64,000 bases of DNA from Pelobates cultripes (lineage: Eukaryota > Chordata > Amphibia > Anura > Pelobatidae): assembly GCA_933207985.1 (NCBI GenBank), contig OW240917.1, forward strand, positions 104,814,756 through 104,878,755, read 5' to 3'. Positions 20,548 through 32,999 of the stretch are shown here, piece after piece. The position numbers and the translations under genes are program-made. Numbering within the stretch: the stretch's first letter is position 1; each line of letters begins with the position of its first letter. The notes under the pieces were generated by a model. That model saw only the letters and a list, made by a program, of their open reading frames with translations. It was not told the origin of the DNA and searched no databases.

Positions 20548-21079
20548 ACTGCTGCCTATTCATGAGAAGTGATCTGTGAGTACTCCCCCAGACATCCCCA
20601 AGCTGATCCGTTGGGATCAGACTGTGTATGCCAGCTTATGTTTAAGGTTGAGCTGTGTGGTGAAACCGCTGTTTATTCATTCATCTCCTGTTTCTTTTAC
20701 ATGTGTTTTCGTTTATTGTGCCCGCTCCCCATTCGGGAGTGCTTCCACCAAGGGAATTCATTCACCTCCTGAACGGGGCCCACCCCAATATCTCATTTAG
20801 ATTGTTGGGTTAGAACATTCCCACCTCGCAACATAAGTGTCAAACCGCAAACCGCAAACCGCAAGGAAAACAATTAATGAATGCTCCCCTGGGTGGCCGC
20901 CAGTTCTTTAGATGAACGCCAACCAGAGGGAGCATTTGTGGTTTGTTCCCGACTTGTTCATCTCCCAAATGTGGACCTCCCCGGCGCCTCATTAGAACAT
21001 TCTCACCAATTAATCAGTGTCACGTATCCTTCGTCTCAATGTGACATGGAGATAATTACCTTCCTAAGATTAAGAGGAT
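20548..21079 (+). repeat. LTR-like fragment, left copy
   Basis: The stretch 20808-20935 (AGAACATTCCCACCTCGCAA, then AAACCGCAA, GCTCCCCTGGGTGGC and GGGAGCATT) is repeated at 21580-21682. An AAACCGC unit is triplicated near 20850. It is probably part of an LTR related to the GAACAC/TTCG-rich LTR group of this window. Confidence 0.5.
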
Positions 21080-21575
21080 CTTAATGCCTGGCTTTTGTGA
21101 CATATCAGTGGAAGCCGGCAGCTGCAGGCCCATGCTATTATATAGCCCCACGTCCACGGCAAAGACAACGACGACGTGCGGGTGACATCACGCAAAAGAA
21201 GCACACGCACATTTTGCGGTCAACGGTTAGGTATGGCCAATTGGATCTGCAAGAGGGTTATTTAAACTTACTTATTCCTTAAGCTCATTGTCCTGCCATG
21301 GTTTCCCTTAGATGGTTATCTAAGAGTGCGTTCCTGATCGTGTGTTTCTGATTTTTGACTTTGTCTTCGTTTTGACTTCCCTGACTTCTGGTATCTGACC
21401 TATTGGTTTTTCCTTATCGCTGTGTCTTGTTCGGTGTCCCTGACTTCGGCTAGTATATTGACTATTCTCTGGTACGTTAAGTCTGGCCATTCTAAGGTCC
21501 GTTTAGATGTTATCCTTAGTCCTAGGTGTGATACTATTCTGCGTGCTGGATCAACAGTAATCCTGACAATCAGAA
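21080..21575 (-). repeat. Dispersed LTR-like repeat, family A, copy 2
   Basis: Reverse complement of the family at 14164: it ends on the + strand in GGATCAACAGTAATCCTGACA at 21554-21573. The words CTATTCTCTGGTACGTTAAG and CCTGACTTCGGCTAGTAT are the inverse of those in copy 1. It separates the two LTR-like fragments either side. Confidence 0.6.
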
Positions 21576-22252
21576 CATTCACACTCGCAACCTAGGTGTG
21601 AAACCGCAAGGGAAGTAACTAATCAGTGCTCCTCTGGGTGGCTGCCATTCGTACAGACGAACGCCAGACAGGGGGAGCATTCATACCTCTAAAGGAGATG
21701 CTGCACTTTTCTGGGTTTCACACCGGGACCTCGCAAATGGGGGCTAGTCGATGGAAGGACTGATGTGAAGATCCCTGAGATTGATGTTGGCACTTTATGG
21801 GCGCTGATGAGTTTCGCAGGCTTTCCTGAGTCAGCGGGACAAAGAGACCTTTTTTCCCGCGGGTGGGCTTTTCTTTGCCTGGGAGACAAAGAGGTGGTCC
21901 CTTTTTCCTGTGCTTTGACTCCCAGGCACAGAAGCTCCTGAGAAGAAGACCCGATGGCGACTGGGGTGGGAAACCTCTATGTTTTAATGGCTGGCTTTGG
22001 GGACAAAGGGAACGGAGGGGAGGGGGAAGATCCTGGTATGGGACCTTGTCTGGTTGTGTGGCAAACACCTAGCATGGGGTTATGCATAAAAGCCATGTGT
22101 GACCAATAAAATTGTGTTGTACCTCCAGGACCGTGTTTCGTCCAGTTACTGGGGGGTGGGGGAATGGGTCTCCTCCTCTAAAGGGTTCCTAACTGGCTTA
22201 AGGAAGGGAATCAGCAGAGGTAACCGGCCGGGTTACCAGGGGCTCCGCTACA
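21576..22252 (+). repeat. LTR-like fragment, right copy with polyadenylation signal
   Basis: Begins with the repeat shared with 20808-20935, then runs to CCAATAAAATTG (signal at 22107) and ends GGCTCCGCTACA at 22252. The end resembles that of the solo LTR at 38760 (CTCTGCTACA). The TATA-like GCATAAAAGCC lies at about 22083, 20 bases before the signal. The left boundary is unclear because of the family-A insertion. Confidence 0.5.
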
Positions 22253-25200
22253 GACCTTGTCTACTTTCACAATTTTATCTGTACTTTAAATGTTATTCTT
22301 TAATCATGAACCACTTCCAAAATAAAAGGTATAAAATAAAACTACATAGTTGCATTCATATATATTTAATCATGACTAACCTACACAAATGTATAATTTA
22401 GGTGAAAATGTAGATTTAAAATGTTATTTATTTGAAGGAGTTTTCACCAACTTCACAAAAGGTTCTGTACTTATAAATGTCAATTTGATGAAGCAAGAGA
22501 GCAGTATAAACATGTGATTGACGTTTAGTGTTGTGCTACAGATGCTCTTTCTTGTGAAGGTGATTCACAATTCTTTTTAGACATATTAACAGCATCATGG
22601 GATATACTTTAATTAATTTCCATATGGATATTGCAATTCAAAAAGGAAAATGTATCCCAAGGTTTTTGTATAGGTCATACAGAATGAACATTTTTGTTTA
22701 CTTTTTACTTTATATCTTGAACAGATTTTATTTTTAATAATTTGATTATTACCTAATTTATAATACATTTTATTTGTGATTCTTATTTATGAAAATGTCC
22801 AGTTACCTTTTATTTATTTCTTAATATTAACTCCTCTTAAAAGTTTAACATACTTAAAACTATTAAATTATTACCCTCGATCAGACCACAATATCTACTC
22901 TTCCTTAAATGCATGCAGTTAATTCTGCAGAGCATGACGTCATACACAGTTCATCTATCCTGACATGCTATCTGGGCTCTTTTAAGCAGGCCATTAAGAT
23001 TACTTAATGTGCAAAAGTAAGAATAGTTCACTGGAAAGTAACAGAAAGCACTTTGCTGCTAATTAGTTAAATTCATGTTTTTCTTTTGTTTTTACCAATC
23101 TCATAAAAAAAACTAAATATTGCAAAAATATTTATCATGTTGAAAAGTATCTGCTAAGAAATGTGTCCAGTGTTTCTTTATTTTTATTTTATTCTCCCCC
23201 CTCACCCCTCACATCTGGTGTTGGGACTGTTGCCATATTATTATTTGTTGTCCTTATCACTTATTTGGTCAGAACTTGCCATGTGTCATTTTTAATAAAC
23301 CAAGACAAGCAAAGGATTTTCTTCTTATGTGGATCTTTTTTTTTTAAGTCTGCTAAGTAAGGTGTATTTATTTTTGCCGCGATTTGTAACAAAAGCACCA
23401 GAAGTCCTAATCAGAGTGAGTAATTGTGTTTATTGCAGTTGCATTTTGCTCCTTTACAGTTCTCTCTTTTATCTCCCAACTGTAGTAGCGGCACACTGTC
23501 TACCGTTTGTTTCATTCAATCCTACATTGTGTCCTGTTGTAAGAACCTCAATAAGTCTATGCTTGATTGCACTGATTTGATTTATATTCATTACAATGCT
23601 ATTCATGCCAATTAATATAACTGTTTCTGTGGTTTTCCTTGGTTTTAATCCTGCCTTTATTGGGTTTAGTATGTCAGGGAGTTCCAGATTTAATTGGAGA
23701 TGTTAAACAGAATAGTAGTTTGGTCAATATTGTAGATGAATCAGTGCCCTGTAGAAGTATACTGACATAGGGTCCAAGCGGGAATATATTCCTTTAACAT
23801 TTGCAATATACTTGACTATCTTTGTAGATATCAAAGGAACAAACCTTCCTAACAACTGAAAGATTATTGTTAGTGATAGGTGTAGTATTTCTTGTTTCTA
23901 TGCTCTACTTCAAAGGCTCTCATGAGGAATCTGAATGACAAATTCTAGTTTTAGTTCAAATCTAGTTTAATAGTAATGAAGCATAAAGAACATATTTGGC
24001 AATCCCTCTACTCATACCTTTATGTCATCATTTAGGAGGGAGCAGTGCATTCATGAGTTTCTAGACCTTAGTTCTCCGAACACTCATGAATGCCCAAGGA
24101 TTCTTATTCCTCAAAGCTTGGGTGGAATTCAAAACTTTGAGCTTTATTTATAGATTGGATGACTGTGAAATACCATGCATATACTCATAATTCTTCTACC
24201 TGTAATAGTATCTCTTTCATAAAGGTACCGTTAATTATATATGTATTCATATCAAAGTAACTGATTACCTAATTTTCCACTGGTTCTACAACTCCTGAAT
24301 AAAAAAAAATATATATTTACACATTTCAATGTTTATTTAGCCTGGAGAGATCATAAAATATTTGGTGCAAGGTGACAGACACTGTTAATCATGAGGGGGT
24401 GTGGTGGCAGGATGTCATCTCACAAATAATTTATATTACTGTTATTCTTACTGAGGTTGAATGAGTCATCTAGTCTTGCTGAGTTAGTCATTACTTATGA
24501 TGTTTCAGTATTTTTCAAAATGTGTTTTTATGTTGTTAAATATAGATGAAGTGCTTTTGATTAGCGTTGCATTAGAGTGAACTCAGTGATTCCTTTCTCA
24601 GTTTGATTTTTCACACAACATTAACAATGTTTGACAGGATACAGGAGACACATTATAAGTAAGGTAACATTGTAGATGGGTTGTTATTTTTATCGAAAAA
24701 TAAACAAACCGATAAGAACCTGAGAAAAAATATATGCAGTAAAAGCACATACTCTTAAAATAGGGGGAAAAAATGACGTTACATACATACGTTGTAAAAT
24801 GTATAGACTTTTTTTTTCCAAAATCTTAAATTGGAATATTGTTGGGGGTGCATGTTAGTGTGAACCTAACTGGACATTACGCTTATGATTGGCACAGAAC
24901 AACAACACAAGCAAAAATATTTCAGGCATTTTTTTTAACAAGCTATAAAAATGAACTAACAAGCTAGGTAAGAAGAAAGAAAATGAAATCATTACTGTTG
25001 TTTATCTTCACATGGACAAGATATCCTAGGAGATACAGTTTTTTGTAATATACTTAACAAAAATAAGGGTTGTAACATATATCAGAAAAATGTAAGCTGT
25101 GAATGTTTTTAACTTAGTATTTCAGAAAATGAATTAAGTTAATAACTGCTGTTTTTCTAGTATATATAATTTAAAATAACCATAAGCTTAGATTGATTTC

Positions 25201-25380
25201 CACTGACAATAAGAAAAGCATAATATTTACATGTAAAAATATTATAAATGGCCTCAGGCACATTTCCACAAAATGCTATGTAATTTGAGCATATTTCTAA
25301 CATGAGAATATACAAATATATTTTTCATGATCTCAAAGATATGCTTAAAAATAAAAGTCTCAAAATACAAACACAAATAG
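22253..25380. other. Unassigned AT-rich DNA
   Basis: About 3.1 kb with no recognisable gene, element boundary or tandem array. Open frames are short and unrelated to known families as far as I can see. A palindromic TGACGTCA occurs at 22935-22942. It could be single-copy intergenic or intronic DNA. Confidence 0.45.
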
Positions 25381-25445
25381 CTTTTTTTTTTACTAAAGTT
25401 AAAATTCAAAGTGAATTCCACCTAAATTTTAAATTACGGCCAGAG
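25381..25445 (+). repeat. Fragment of a TTTACTAAAGT-type MITE
   Basis: TTTACTAAAGTTAAAATTCA and AAGTGAATT followed by ACGGCCAGAGT match the left arm of the palindromic element at 44281-44441. Confidence 0.55.
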
Positions 25446-25951
25446 TAGTCAAACAATCAAATTACAGATTGCTGCAGCTACGATGTCATGGAATATCTTT
25501 GCCAGTTATTAGATGTATATCATGTGGGTTAAATTTAACATACACATCCTTGGTGCTGGGCTTAGTAAAATTCCAATAGAAAAACTTATCCCCAAACAAT
25601 CCCTAATGTCTGCACACTCAGACCTAAGTAGTACATTCCATTGCACCAATTTTCTTAGAAAAAGTACATTTATTTGCAAAAAAAGGCAAAAATATAAAAC
25701 ATGGAAATACATGTAAAAAATGTCCTAGAACAGTCCTTATATGTGCCAGTCCAATATCTTATAGTATGTGAAGGTTGATAACAACATGCTCTATGATCCT
25801 AGCCTGTCATAATATGTAGTAATTCCCACTGGGAAAAAATATGTAAAATCATAACAGAAGATAGAAAAAAATGACAAAAGAACAGCATCTGTAAAAAGGG
25901 GGAAGAACCACATAGAAGTAACCCAAGGAAGGACTGTAATGCCATGAGAGT
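25446..25951. other. Unassigned stretch
   Basis: AT-rich; no gene or repeat recognised. Two overlapping open frames on opposite strands at about 25510-25715 are chance. Confidence 0.45.
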
Positions 25952-26011
25952 GTTTCACACCTGGCACGTTGATTTCTCAGTATCGAGAAAGCACTGTGCC
26001 AGGTGTGAAAC
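25952..26011. repeat. 60-nt hairpin with 16-bp perfect arms
   Basis: GTTTCACACCTGGCAC (25952-25967) pairs perfectly with GTGCCAGGTGTGAAAC (25996-26011). Inside, a 5/5 internal loop is followed by TTTCTC/GAGAAA with a six-base loop. It sits directly before an L2 3' tail. It may be a small MITE or a folded transcript; which is unknown. Confidence 0.7.
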
Positions 26012-26034
26012 ATGTTCAGGGCATTCCGGTAAGC

Positions 26035-26190
26035 ACATCGAGCATGTAAGCTCATTGAGCAGGGCCCTCAACAACTCTGTTCCTGTACATCCAAATCATC
26101 TGGTTACAACTACCTGTCTGTTAGTCCACCCATTGTAAAGTGCTGAAGAATTTGTTGGTGCTTTATAAATAATAATATTAATATAAGTGC
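26035..26190 (+). mobile_element. L2-type LINE 3' end fragment
   Basis: CATGTAAGCTCATTGAGCAG, GGGCCCTCAAC, ACCCATTGTAAAGTGCTG and a final TAATAATATTAAT tail. The same 3' UTR is at 57417-57600 in the opposite orientation and in decayed form at 4674-4900. Confidence 0.75.
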
Positions 26191-26655
26191 TGAGTTTGCA
26201 CAGTGATTTGAGAAAATATAACAGAAGTGGGTATTTATATCTTCAAACAGAAAACCATCTTTACTGTTTGTGAAAATATGTAGCAAATCCAATTAACAAA
26301 ATCAAACAAACAAAAAAAACAACACATACCTGAAAAGGGCATGTTAATTTAAATTGCTCCCTCACTCCTTCCTTATATATCTTCACAGGTTCAAACAGTA
26401 ATCTGCCTATTAGCTACTTGGTTTGGCAAGATGTAGTGTCCTATAACATATCTGGTGGCTAGACGAATGGACAGCTGAATCTGGTTATAGTTAGTAACAG
26501 GAAACAGAAGAGGTACTAGAACTAAGTCAACATATTTTACTTGCTGAGGTTTTATAAAGTCAGTAGCGACCAGGTGATCAGTCAAATTCTTGAACTCCAA
26601 GCTGAAATGTAGCCAAATCATGAATCATATTAAATACACAATGGACGAGCATGCA
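26191..26655. other. Unassigned stretch
   Basis: No gene or repeat recognised; AT-rich with short chance frames. Confidence 0.45.
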
Positions 26656-27110
26656 CAGGGCCAGATTTATATCACGAGCGCCTTTAGGCACAGAATTCTC
26701 AAGCATCCCCCACTTCCAAACTAATAAAAAAAAGAAACATTTTAAATATGATAAAACTTGTTGTATACACACCCACATAGAGTGAGTGTTTATTTTTATA
26801 TATGTGTGTGTGTAGCGTGTGAACAACTGTAGCAGTGTGTGTAAATGTGTGCATGCATGTATTTCTGTATGTTTGTGTAAAGTAAGGGCAGTAGTCTGTA
26901 TTAGCAAAAAGCCCAGTAGGTTATGTAGCAGTGTGTGTAGTAGTATATGTCTGTAACAGTGTGGCTAATAGCATGTATAGTAGTTTGTGTAGCCGTATGT
27001 ACAATACTGTGTGTGTACAGTGTGGTTTGCAGAGTTAGAAGCAGTGTGTGTATAGTGTGGGTTGCTGGACTGTGTGTGTGTACAATCTGGGCAACTTTGG
27101 AGAGTGCTTA
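26656..27110 (+). mobile_element. hAT-like fragment with GT-rich minisatellite
   Basis: Starts CAGGGCCAGATTTATATCAC, a hAT-type terminus, and runs into degenerate repeats such as GTAGCAGTGTGTGTA (about 26790-27090). No right terminus was found. It abuts the DIRS-like element. Confidence 0.5.
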
Positions 27111-27279
27111 TTAATAATTGAAATTCCCTATGATTATAGCTCTATGGGAAGACAATCATCTGGATCATACAAGGGAAGTCACCCTAAAGGATCCTTTGCG
27201 AGGCATATGATAAGAGAGCCTTGTAAAAGTAAAGTCTCTATGCAGACTGTCTGAAAGTGGCTACAGGCCCATCTACACA

Positions 27280-28200
27280 CCTGTACTGTATATGTAATAG
27301 CGAACAGGAGATATCACAAGGCATCATAGAAGCTGTTAAACCTTGGATCATCTGGAAAAATTGGAGAATTAATTCTCTGAGCATATTCTGGCTATATCAG
27401 TCTCTCCAGAATCAGCTCAAGTGGACCATTTGGTTTCCAGAGTCCGCAAGTCCTTATACCTGAAAGAATATTCTCAGCTCAAGCCTACTTCTAGCCATTT
27501 CCTTTGGTGTCAGAAGGAACAGACATTTTCCAGTTCCAGGAGCCATTAAGATCCTTCTTATGGAGAAATGGTTCTACACTCAGAGAAGTTTTCAATCTAT
27601 TGGGATCCATTGGGATTTCAGATGCTAGTACCTGGGAATTGGCTCCTAAGTGAACGATGCAATAGTTAACCATTTCACTCTACTGTAAACAGTGTGGACT
27701 TTCCTCAAGACTCCATGGAGTATAGATGGTCTTGATCCTCTCTTAAAGCCTATGTGAAAGCTGGCATAGGCTTTCATCCTGCTGTAAGAACTAACCTCAA
27801 TTTCTAAGGATCTAAGATTGGTATAAATGATCTGGAGGAGGGTATCAGAAATAATCTTTCTTTTGTCTGTAACAATTTAAAAGTCATTAAGCCAGATATA
27901 GTCTACAGCTAAGAAGCCTCCATATGTTGTGTTAAATGCTAGCCAGAACTATAGATCTCTCTATGTCTGCTAGACGGGCTCTTTGGCTCAGTATCTGGTC
28001 TGCGGATGCATGTATAAAGACAATGGCACAGGGCAGAAAAAGCTTGTCAACTTCAAGTCCTAAGGTGAAGGAGACCCTTTTGATCCAACGACTCTCATCC
28101 CCTTCCTTCCAGGACACACCATTTCACACCAGGAAGAGAGTATGGTAGATCTAAACCTTGAGAAGAGATCATTATTTTCCCACAGGAAAAGTAAGGGAAT
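27280..28200 (+). pseudogene. DIRS1-like ORF1 (gag-like), decayed
   Basis: Scattered over three frames: TPWSIDGLDPLLKAYVKAG near 27710, HPAVRTNL, then SMSARRALWLSIWSADACIK at 27960-28020. The last is the conserved ARRALWL..WSAD block near the end of DIRS ORF1. Many stops; no product expected. Confidence 0.65.
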
Positions 28201-28289
28201 AAAGAGACACTTTGTAAATTTCATGGCTTCCCTTCAATTAGAGGGAGCTATTGTGATAAGTTTCAAAAGCAGCTAGAACACAAATATAC

Positions 28290-28633
28290 TCTGTTTCTAA
28301 CTGGTAGATGGAGATCCATTCTAGATTTAAACAAGTTTAATGGATCCTTGAACATCTGTTGTTGATCATAAAGGCTTTATTTCTAGTACAATGGATTAAG
28401 TCTATGCCTATAGAATTGCAAGTTGCTTATTTCCATGTACTCATTGCCCCACATCACTAGAGGTTTCTCAGACTGCAGTGGAAAGACACTTTCATTTATA
28501 CATCTTCATGGTAAAAGATAAATGTCTGCTGAAGTCACCTTGCTCCCTCCAAGTTCAGGATATAGCTGGGAACGCGGTTTGACACAGTCCAAGGGATGGT
28601 ACAGCTCTCTTCAGAAAGTGCAATAAGACCTAT
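28290..28633 (+). pseudogene. DIRS1-like reverse transcriptase, N-terminal part
   Basis: WRSILDLNKFNGSLN corresponds to the RPILDLKKLN block of DIRS RT. ELQVAYFHVLIAPHH and RFLRLQWKDTF correspond to the DLKDAY(F/Y)H..I block with the catalytic Asp. The reading breaks several times, and the catalytic YxDD part is lost at the family-A insertion. Confidence 0.7.
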
Positions 28634-29200
28634 TGTCAGGATGATAGGGTGATCCAACACGCAGAATTAAGCAAAACACAGAGAAAATACATAAATGTAT
28701 TACTGGGCCTTAGCATGGCTGAATTTAATATAGAAAGAATAGTCAGTAACAAGCCAAGGTCAGTTAAACAGACAGAAGCATAGAAATAGACAAAGCCAAA
28801 AGGTCAAAGATACCAGAAACAGGAAAAATCTGGAACAAGCCAAGATCAAATAACCCAGGGATAAACTCAAACAAACCACTCTTGCATAACCATCCAGTGG
28901 AAACCATGATATGGCAATGTAAAACAGTAATAGGAGGTTTAAATACCCCTAAAGTTTATTTACTTTGTTAACATGGCTCATGTGATTCCAGATTGTGCAT
29001 GTGAGTCGATGATGCACACAAGTTCTCGTGATCTTTCAGCTGCTCTGAGTCAGAGTTATATTACTCTCCTGGAAAACAGCGGCTGGTGTCCATTACAAAG
29101 CCACACTCACCATGAGCTGCAGCACAGGCATATTGGGCTGTGATCTGCCGCGACTTAGGTGAGTAATCAGCGTGACCATGTGTCCATGCTGGGAGACACT
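28634..29200 (+). repeat. Dispersed LTR-like repeat, family A, copy 3
   Basis: Starts TGTCAGGATGATAGG, then TGATCCAACACGCAGAATT, and follows copy 1 for about 350 bp (AGAATAGTCAGTAACAAG, AGCCAAAAGGTCAAAG). It interrupts the DIRS-like reading between RT and RNase H. The right end is approximate. Confidence 0.6.
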
Positions 29201-29214
29201 TATCAATTAAATAA

Positions 29215-29770
29215 AGGAGTTGGCTGTCATATTACCTCAGCAGGGAGGGTTTTGGTCCAGATTCTACACCATGGGCCTCATAAGATGGGCAAAATGGGTT
29301 ACCTTTCCTATAGAAATTCCTAGGACAGTGATAACTACGAATAACATCCACTGGGGTTGGGGAACCTTTTTACAGATGCTGTTCTTTTATAATTTTTTTC
29401 TATCTTCTGTTATGCTTTTACATATTTTTTTTTCCCAGTGGTATTTACTGCATATTATGACAGGCTATGATCACAGAGCATGTTGTTATCAGCCTTCACA
29501 TACTAAAAGATGTAAGGGACATTCTTAACAATCCAATACCTCTTTCTGTGTAGGTTGCAAGAGCCAGTATCAATTATCCTGACAGTTCAATATTGGTCCC
29601 CAGTTCATGGTTTCCACTTCTGGTTATCCTCTTCAGTGCCTTCATGGGATATCCCAAAATAGCTCTTCCCCCCTCCATTAGGTCCAGGGCTACTGTCCTC
29701 ACTCTAAATGTTTGGATATTGAAAAGATGAGCTTAGATACCCGATTCTAAATTTGGCCAGCTGGCGTGGA
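29215..29770 (+). pseudogene. DIRS1-like RNase H region, decayed
   Basis: PRTVITTNNIHWGWGTFLQ matches the VITTDAS..GWGA block of DIRS RNase H, with the catalytic Asp changed to Asn. Further on, SSWFPLLVILFSAF and VLTLNVWILK match the W..R.WFP.L and L..WRL blocks that precede the recombinase. The L1 sequence begins just after 29770. Confidence 0.65.
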
Positions 29771-29774
29771 TGAC

Positions 29775-31189
29775 GATGATGTGCTGACACAGTGAGGTGT
29801 GCACGCCATGAGGCAGGGTCTGACTTTCGGAGTGGAACAGTGGAATAAGGAGCTACACATTGTAGAAATAACGGCATTCACAAATTGAGTATAAGTAAGC
29901 CGGAAGTGCCACGGTGTGAAGAGAGATGAGATGTGGATTAGACCAGGGAAAGATGTGCTTGGAATAGTTGGTGTTTTCCAACAAGTTCCATGATTATTGG
30001 GGCCGAAGGAAAGAGCACTGAAAGTGGCTGCTCGCGGTCAGTCCCACTACCTCAAGATAAAAAAAAAAAGCTGATTACGGCGGCAAGGCGCATGTACAAA
30101 CAGCTGACAACTGCTAAAAGATAAGTAAAAATATACACTTCTTTTTTTTGTTTTGTAGTTTTCAATCTATATATTATTTATTGCTGGAAATATTTTATTT
30201 CCCTTACTGTCTGTAAACAAGTGAAAGTAAAAGAAGGTGAGGGAGGAGTAAAAGGAAAAGAAAAAGAAAAAGGAAAAAGGAGAGGGAAAAAAAGAGAGAG
30301 GAAAATTAAGAAAATAAAGTCGGCTAACATGGCAACAAAAAAAAAACAGCATAAGAACCTACATTAACCTAAAAAAGAGAAAGAAAAAGATCCTAAACAG
30401 GACAAACATCTCTCCACTTACTTCTTACCTCAATCCAAAGAATCAATAGACAAATCCAATAGAGAATCACTAGATTTGTCATTAAGGGATAGGAGAAAAG
30501 AGAAAGAAGAGGTAGAAAATATATATTAGAGAATGATGTAAGCGATGCAAAATTTAAAAATTAGGTGTAATATGCCAACACTTTTTTGGAATAATATACT
30601 ATAATAATATAATAATATAATCTTTTATATCATTGATAGTTAAACCAAACGGTATGATAATACTTAAGTATATCAAAAGTTTTAAAATAATTATCCCGAT
30701 GGAAACAGTAAAACACAAAGTGTCATTTAACTATCACTAGATTACGAATAATGGTCCAAACATAATTTGTTAAGAAAGAAGTTCCAGTGTGAAGGATAAT
30801 TATAATATATACATATATATTTTTTTATGAGTATATTACCTTTACATTGCCATACATACTTCCCCTTTAGTTTTTAGTAATTGGTCTAAAGTAAATAGAA
30901 TTTATAGCACAATGCAAATCCACTTCCTGACAACTTCTCCTCTTTATGTGGAAATTCCACTTAGATTCCTAAATTGCCCTATGAGACATTTAATAAATAA
31001 ATCATGGACTCATGTTCCATGATAATAGTTTAATGTTTTATGTTAGTGGAAAAAATATATCTCCACTTTAGTTTTTTGTTGTTTTTATGTATGTATCATG
31101 TTATGTTATGATTAGTCCAGGATCAATATATCGCAATCTAACTATGAAAGAGACATACCTGAAAGGAAAAGGAAAATGATAGATCCTTA
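29775..31189 (+). pseudogene. L1 5' region and probable ORF1 relic
   Basis: At about 30330 ATGGCAACAAAAAAAAAACA opens a Lys/Gln-rich frame, with KEKEKDPKQDKHLSTYFL downstream, as in N-termini of frog and fish L1 ORF1. No coiled coil or RNA-recognition motif could be followed beyond 30600. The rest is very AT-rich and decayed. The assignment rests on position before the endonuclease. Confidence 0.45.
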
Positions 31190-31735
31190 TAGTGATGCTT
31201 AAATTAATGTCAATTAATGCACAAGGCTTAAACACACAGAGGAAAAGACAGATGATATGCGATTCGTTTTTTTAGAGAGTATAATTCAAATAGTTTTCAT
31301 TCAAGAGACACACTGGAAATCATCGGAACCCAAGAAATGGGGAGGAGCTAAGTTCAAACCTTTATATCAAGCATTCCTAGAAAAAAAGAGGGGTGACGAT
31401 CGTTGTCGATGTTAACTTAAAAGTAGAGGTCTTTTTCTTAAGACTGACCAGTTATGTAGATTTTTATAATATAAATTTTATATATATATTGGTTTGTAAG
31501 TTAGAGGATAAAATGTATACTCCTGTTAATGTCTACTTACCTAATGTAAATCTGATGTCAAAATTCTCAAAAATTGTGAACAGAGTATAAAAAATATCAA
31601 AAGGTATATTAATTATTGCAGGTGAGTTTAATTGTGTTTTTGAATTGACAATAGATAAGAAATTTTACAACAATTTAAGAAATTAAACTGAATGGAGAGC
31701 GACTCATCCAGAAGGTAGAGACTACACACACTTTT
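31190..31735 (+). pseudogene. L1 ORF2 endonuclease domain, decayed
   Basis: LKLMSINAQGLNTQRKRQM is the conserved N-terminal block of L1 endonucleases (Asn in the first motif). SFHSRDTLE corresponds to the QETH block with changes, and ATHPEGRDYTHFS to the RxxxPxxxDYTFFS block near its end. Several stops. The reading is cut at 31737 by a Tc1-like element. Confidence 0.7.
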
Positions 31736-31977
31736 CTACACCCTGTTCCAAATTATTATCCAAATTATATTTTTCTCATTTACCTAAATAATTGATGTAA
31801 ATAACAGTCATCATAATTCTCATGTTATCAACTATTAAGAGTACAATTCAAATTTTATTGAACAAACCTCCTAATGATAACAGTATTTTTTTAAACATAA
31901 TAAACTTACAATGCAATGTTCCAAATTATTACGCACAGTAAGTTTCAAAACACTTTATAGGTTGTAAACAGGTCACG

Positions 31978-32980
31978 TTACATTTTAACAAAAGACCCCT
32001 TATTGGCTAACAGCTTCACAAGTCTTGCATCCATTGAACTTGTGAGTTTTTGGACAGTTTCTGCTTGAATTTGTTTGCAAGATGTCAGAATAGCCTGCCA
32101 GAGCTGCTGTTTGGATGTAAACTGCCTCCCACCCTCATAGATCTTTTTCTTGAGGATGCTCCAAAGGTTCTCAATAGGATTGAGGTAAGGGGAGGATGGA
32201 GGCCACACCATGACTTTCTCTCCTTTTATCCCCATAGCAGCCATTGATGCTTAGGTATTCTTTGCAGCATGAGATGGTGCATTGTCATGCATGATGATGA
32301 TTTTATTACAGAAAGCATAGTTCTTCCTTCTGAACCAGGGAAGAAAGTGGTCAGTCAGAAACTCCACATACTTTGCAGAGGTCATCTTTACACCTTCAAG
32401 GACCCTAAAGGGACCAACCAGCTCTCTTCCCATGATTCTGTCACAAAACATGACTCCACCAACGCCTTGCTGACGTCGCAACCTTGGTGGAACAGGGTGG
32501 CCATCCACCAACCATCCACTACTCCATCCATCTGGACCATCCAGGGTTGCACGGCACTCATCAGTGAACAGGACTGTTTGAAAATTAAAACATGACTCCA
32601 CCAACGCCTTGCTGACGTCGCAACCTTATTGGAACAGGGTGGCCATCCACCAACCATCCACTACTCCATCCATCTGGACCATCCAGGGTTGCACGGCATT
32701 CATCAGTGAACAGGACTGTTTGAAAATTAGTCTTCATGTATTTTTCTGCCCAATGCAGCCGTTTCTTTTTGTGAGCATTGGTTAGTGGTGGCCGAATAGA
32801 AAGTTTATGCACAGTTGCAAGACTCTGGAGGACTCTACACCTTGATGTCCGTGGGACTCCAGAGGCACCAGCAGCTTCAATTATCTGTTTGCTGCTATGT
32901 AATGGTAATTTAGCAGCTGATCTATTGATCCGATGCATGGATCTGCAGAAATCTTTCTCAATGTGGGGGGTTTTCAGCAC
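31978..32980 (-). pseudogene. Tc1-like transposase with 142-bp tandem duplication
   Basis: The N-terminal part reads EKDFCRSMHRINRSAAKL and VPRTSRCRVLQSLATVH. The core has VLFTDECRATLDGPDGW (first catalytic Asp), IIMHDNAPSHAAKNT (second) and SPYLNPIENLWSILKKKI (third acidic block), with the C-terminus at 31978. The segment coding for FTDECRA to GVGGVMF is present twice, because 32449-32590 repeats as 32591-32732, disrupting the frame. Confidence 0.9.
32449..32732. repeat. 142-bp tandem duplication inside transposase
   Basis: The two copies differ at very few bases (for example CAACCTTGGTGGAAC versus CAACCTTATTGGAAC), so the duplication is much younger than the element. Confidence 0.9.
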
Positions 32981-32999
32981 AAAAAAATATATGTGTTAT

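Larger units (their letters stand above)
31739..32990 (-). mobile_element. Tc1-like element with internal tandem duplication
   Basis: The left end CACCCTGTTCCAAATTATTA at 31739 follows TA, and GTTCCAAATTATTA recurs at 31919 as an inner direct repeat. The right end is missing: the element stops near 32990 where L1 RT sequence begins, together with a loss of L1 sequence. So a deletion took one Tc1 end and part of the L1. Confidence 0.8.

Noticed and set aside
22935..22942. TGACGTCA palindrome as a cAMP-response element
   Set aside because: An 8-bp word in 64 kb is weak evidence, and no promoter or gene lies near.
27936..28148. 70-codon frame as a host exon
   Set aside because: It carries the ARRALWL..WSAD block of DIRS ORF1 and sits in order before a DIRS RT.
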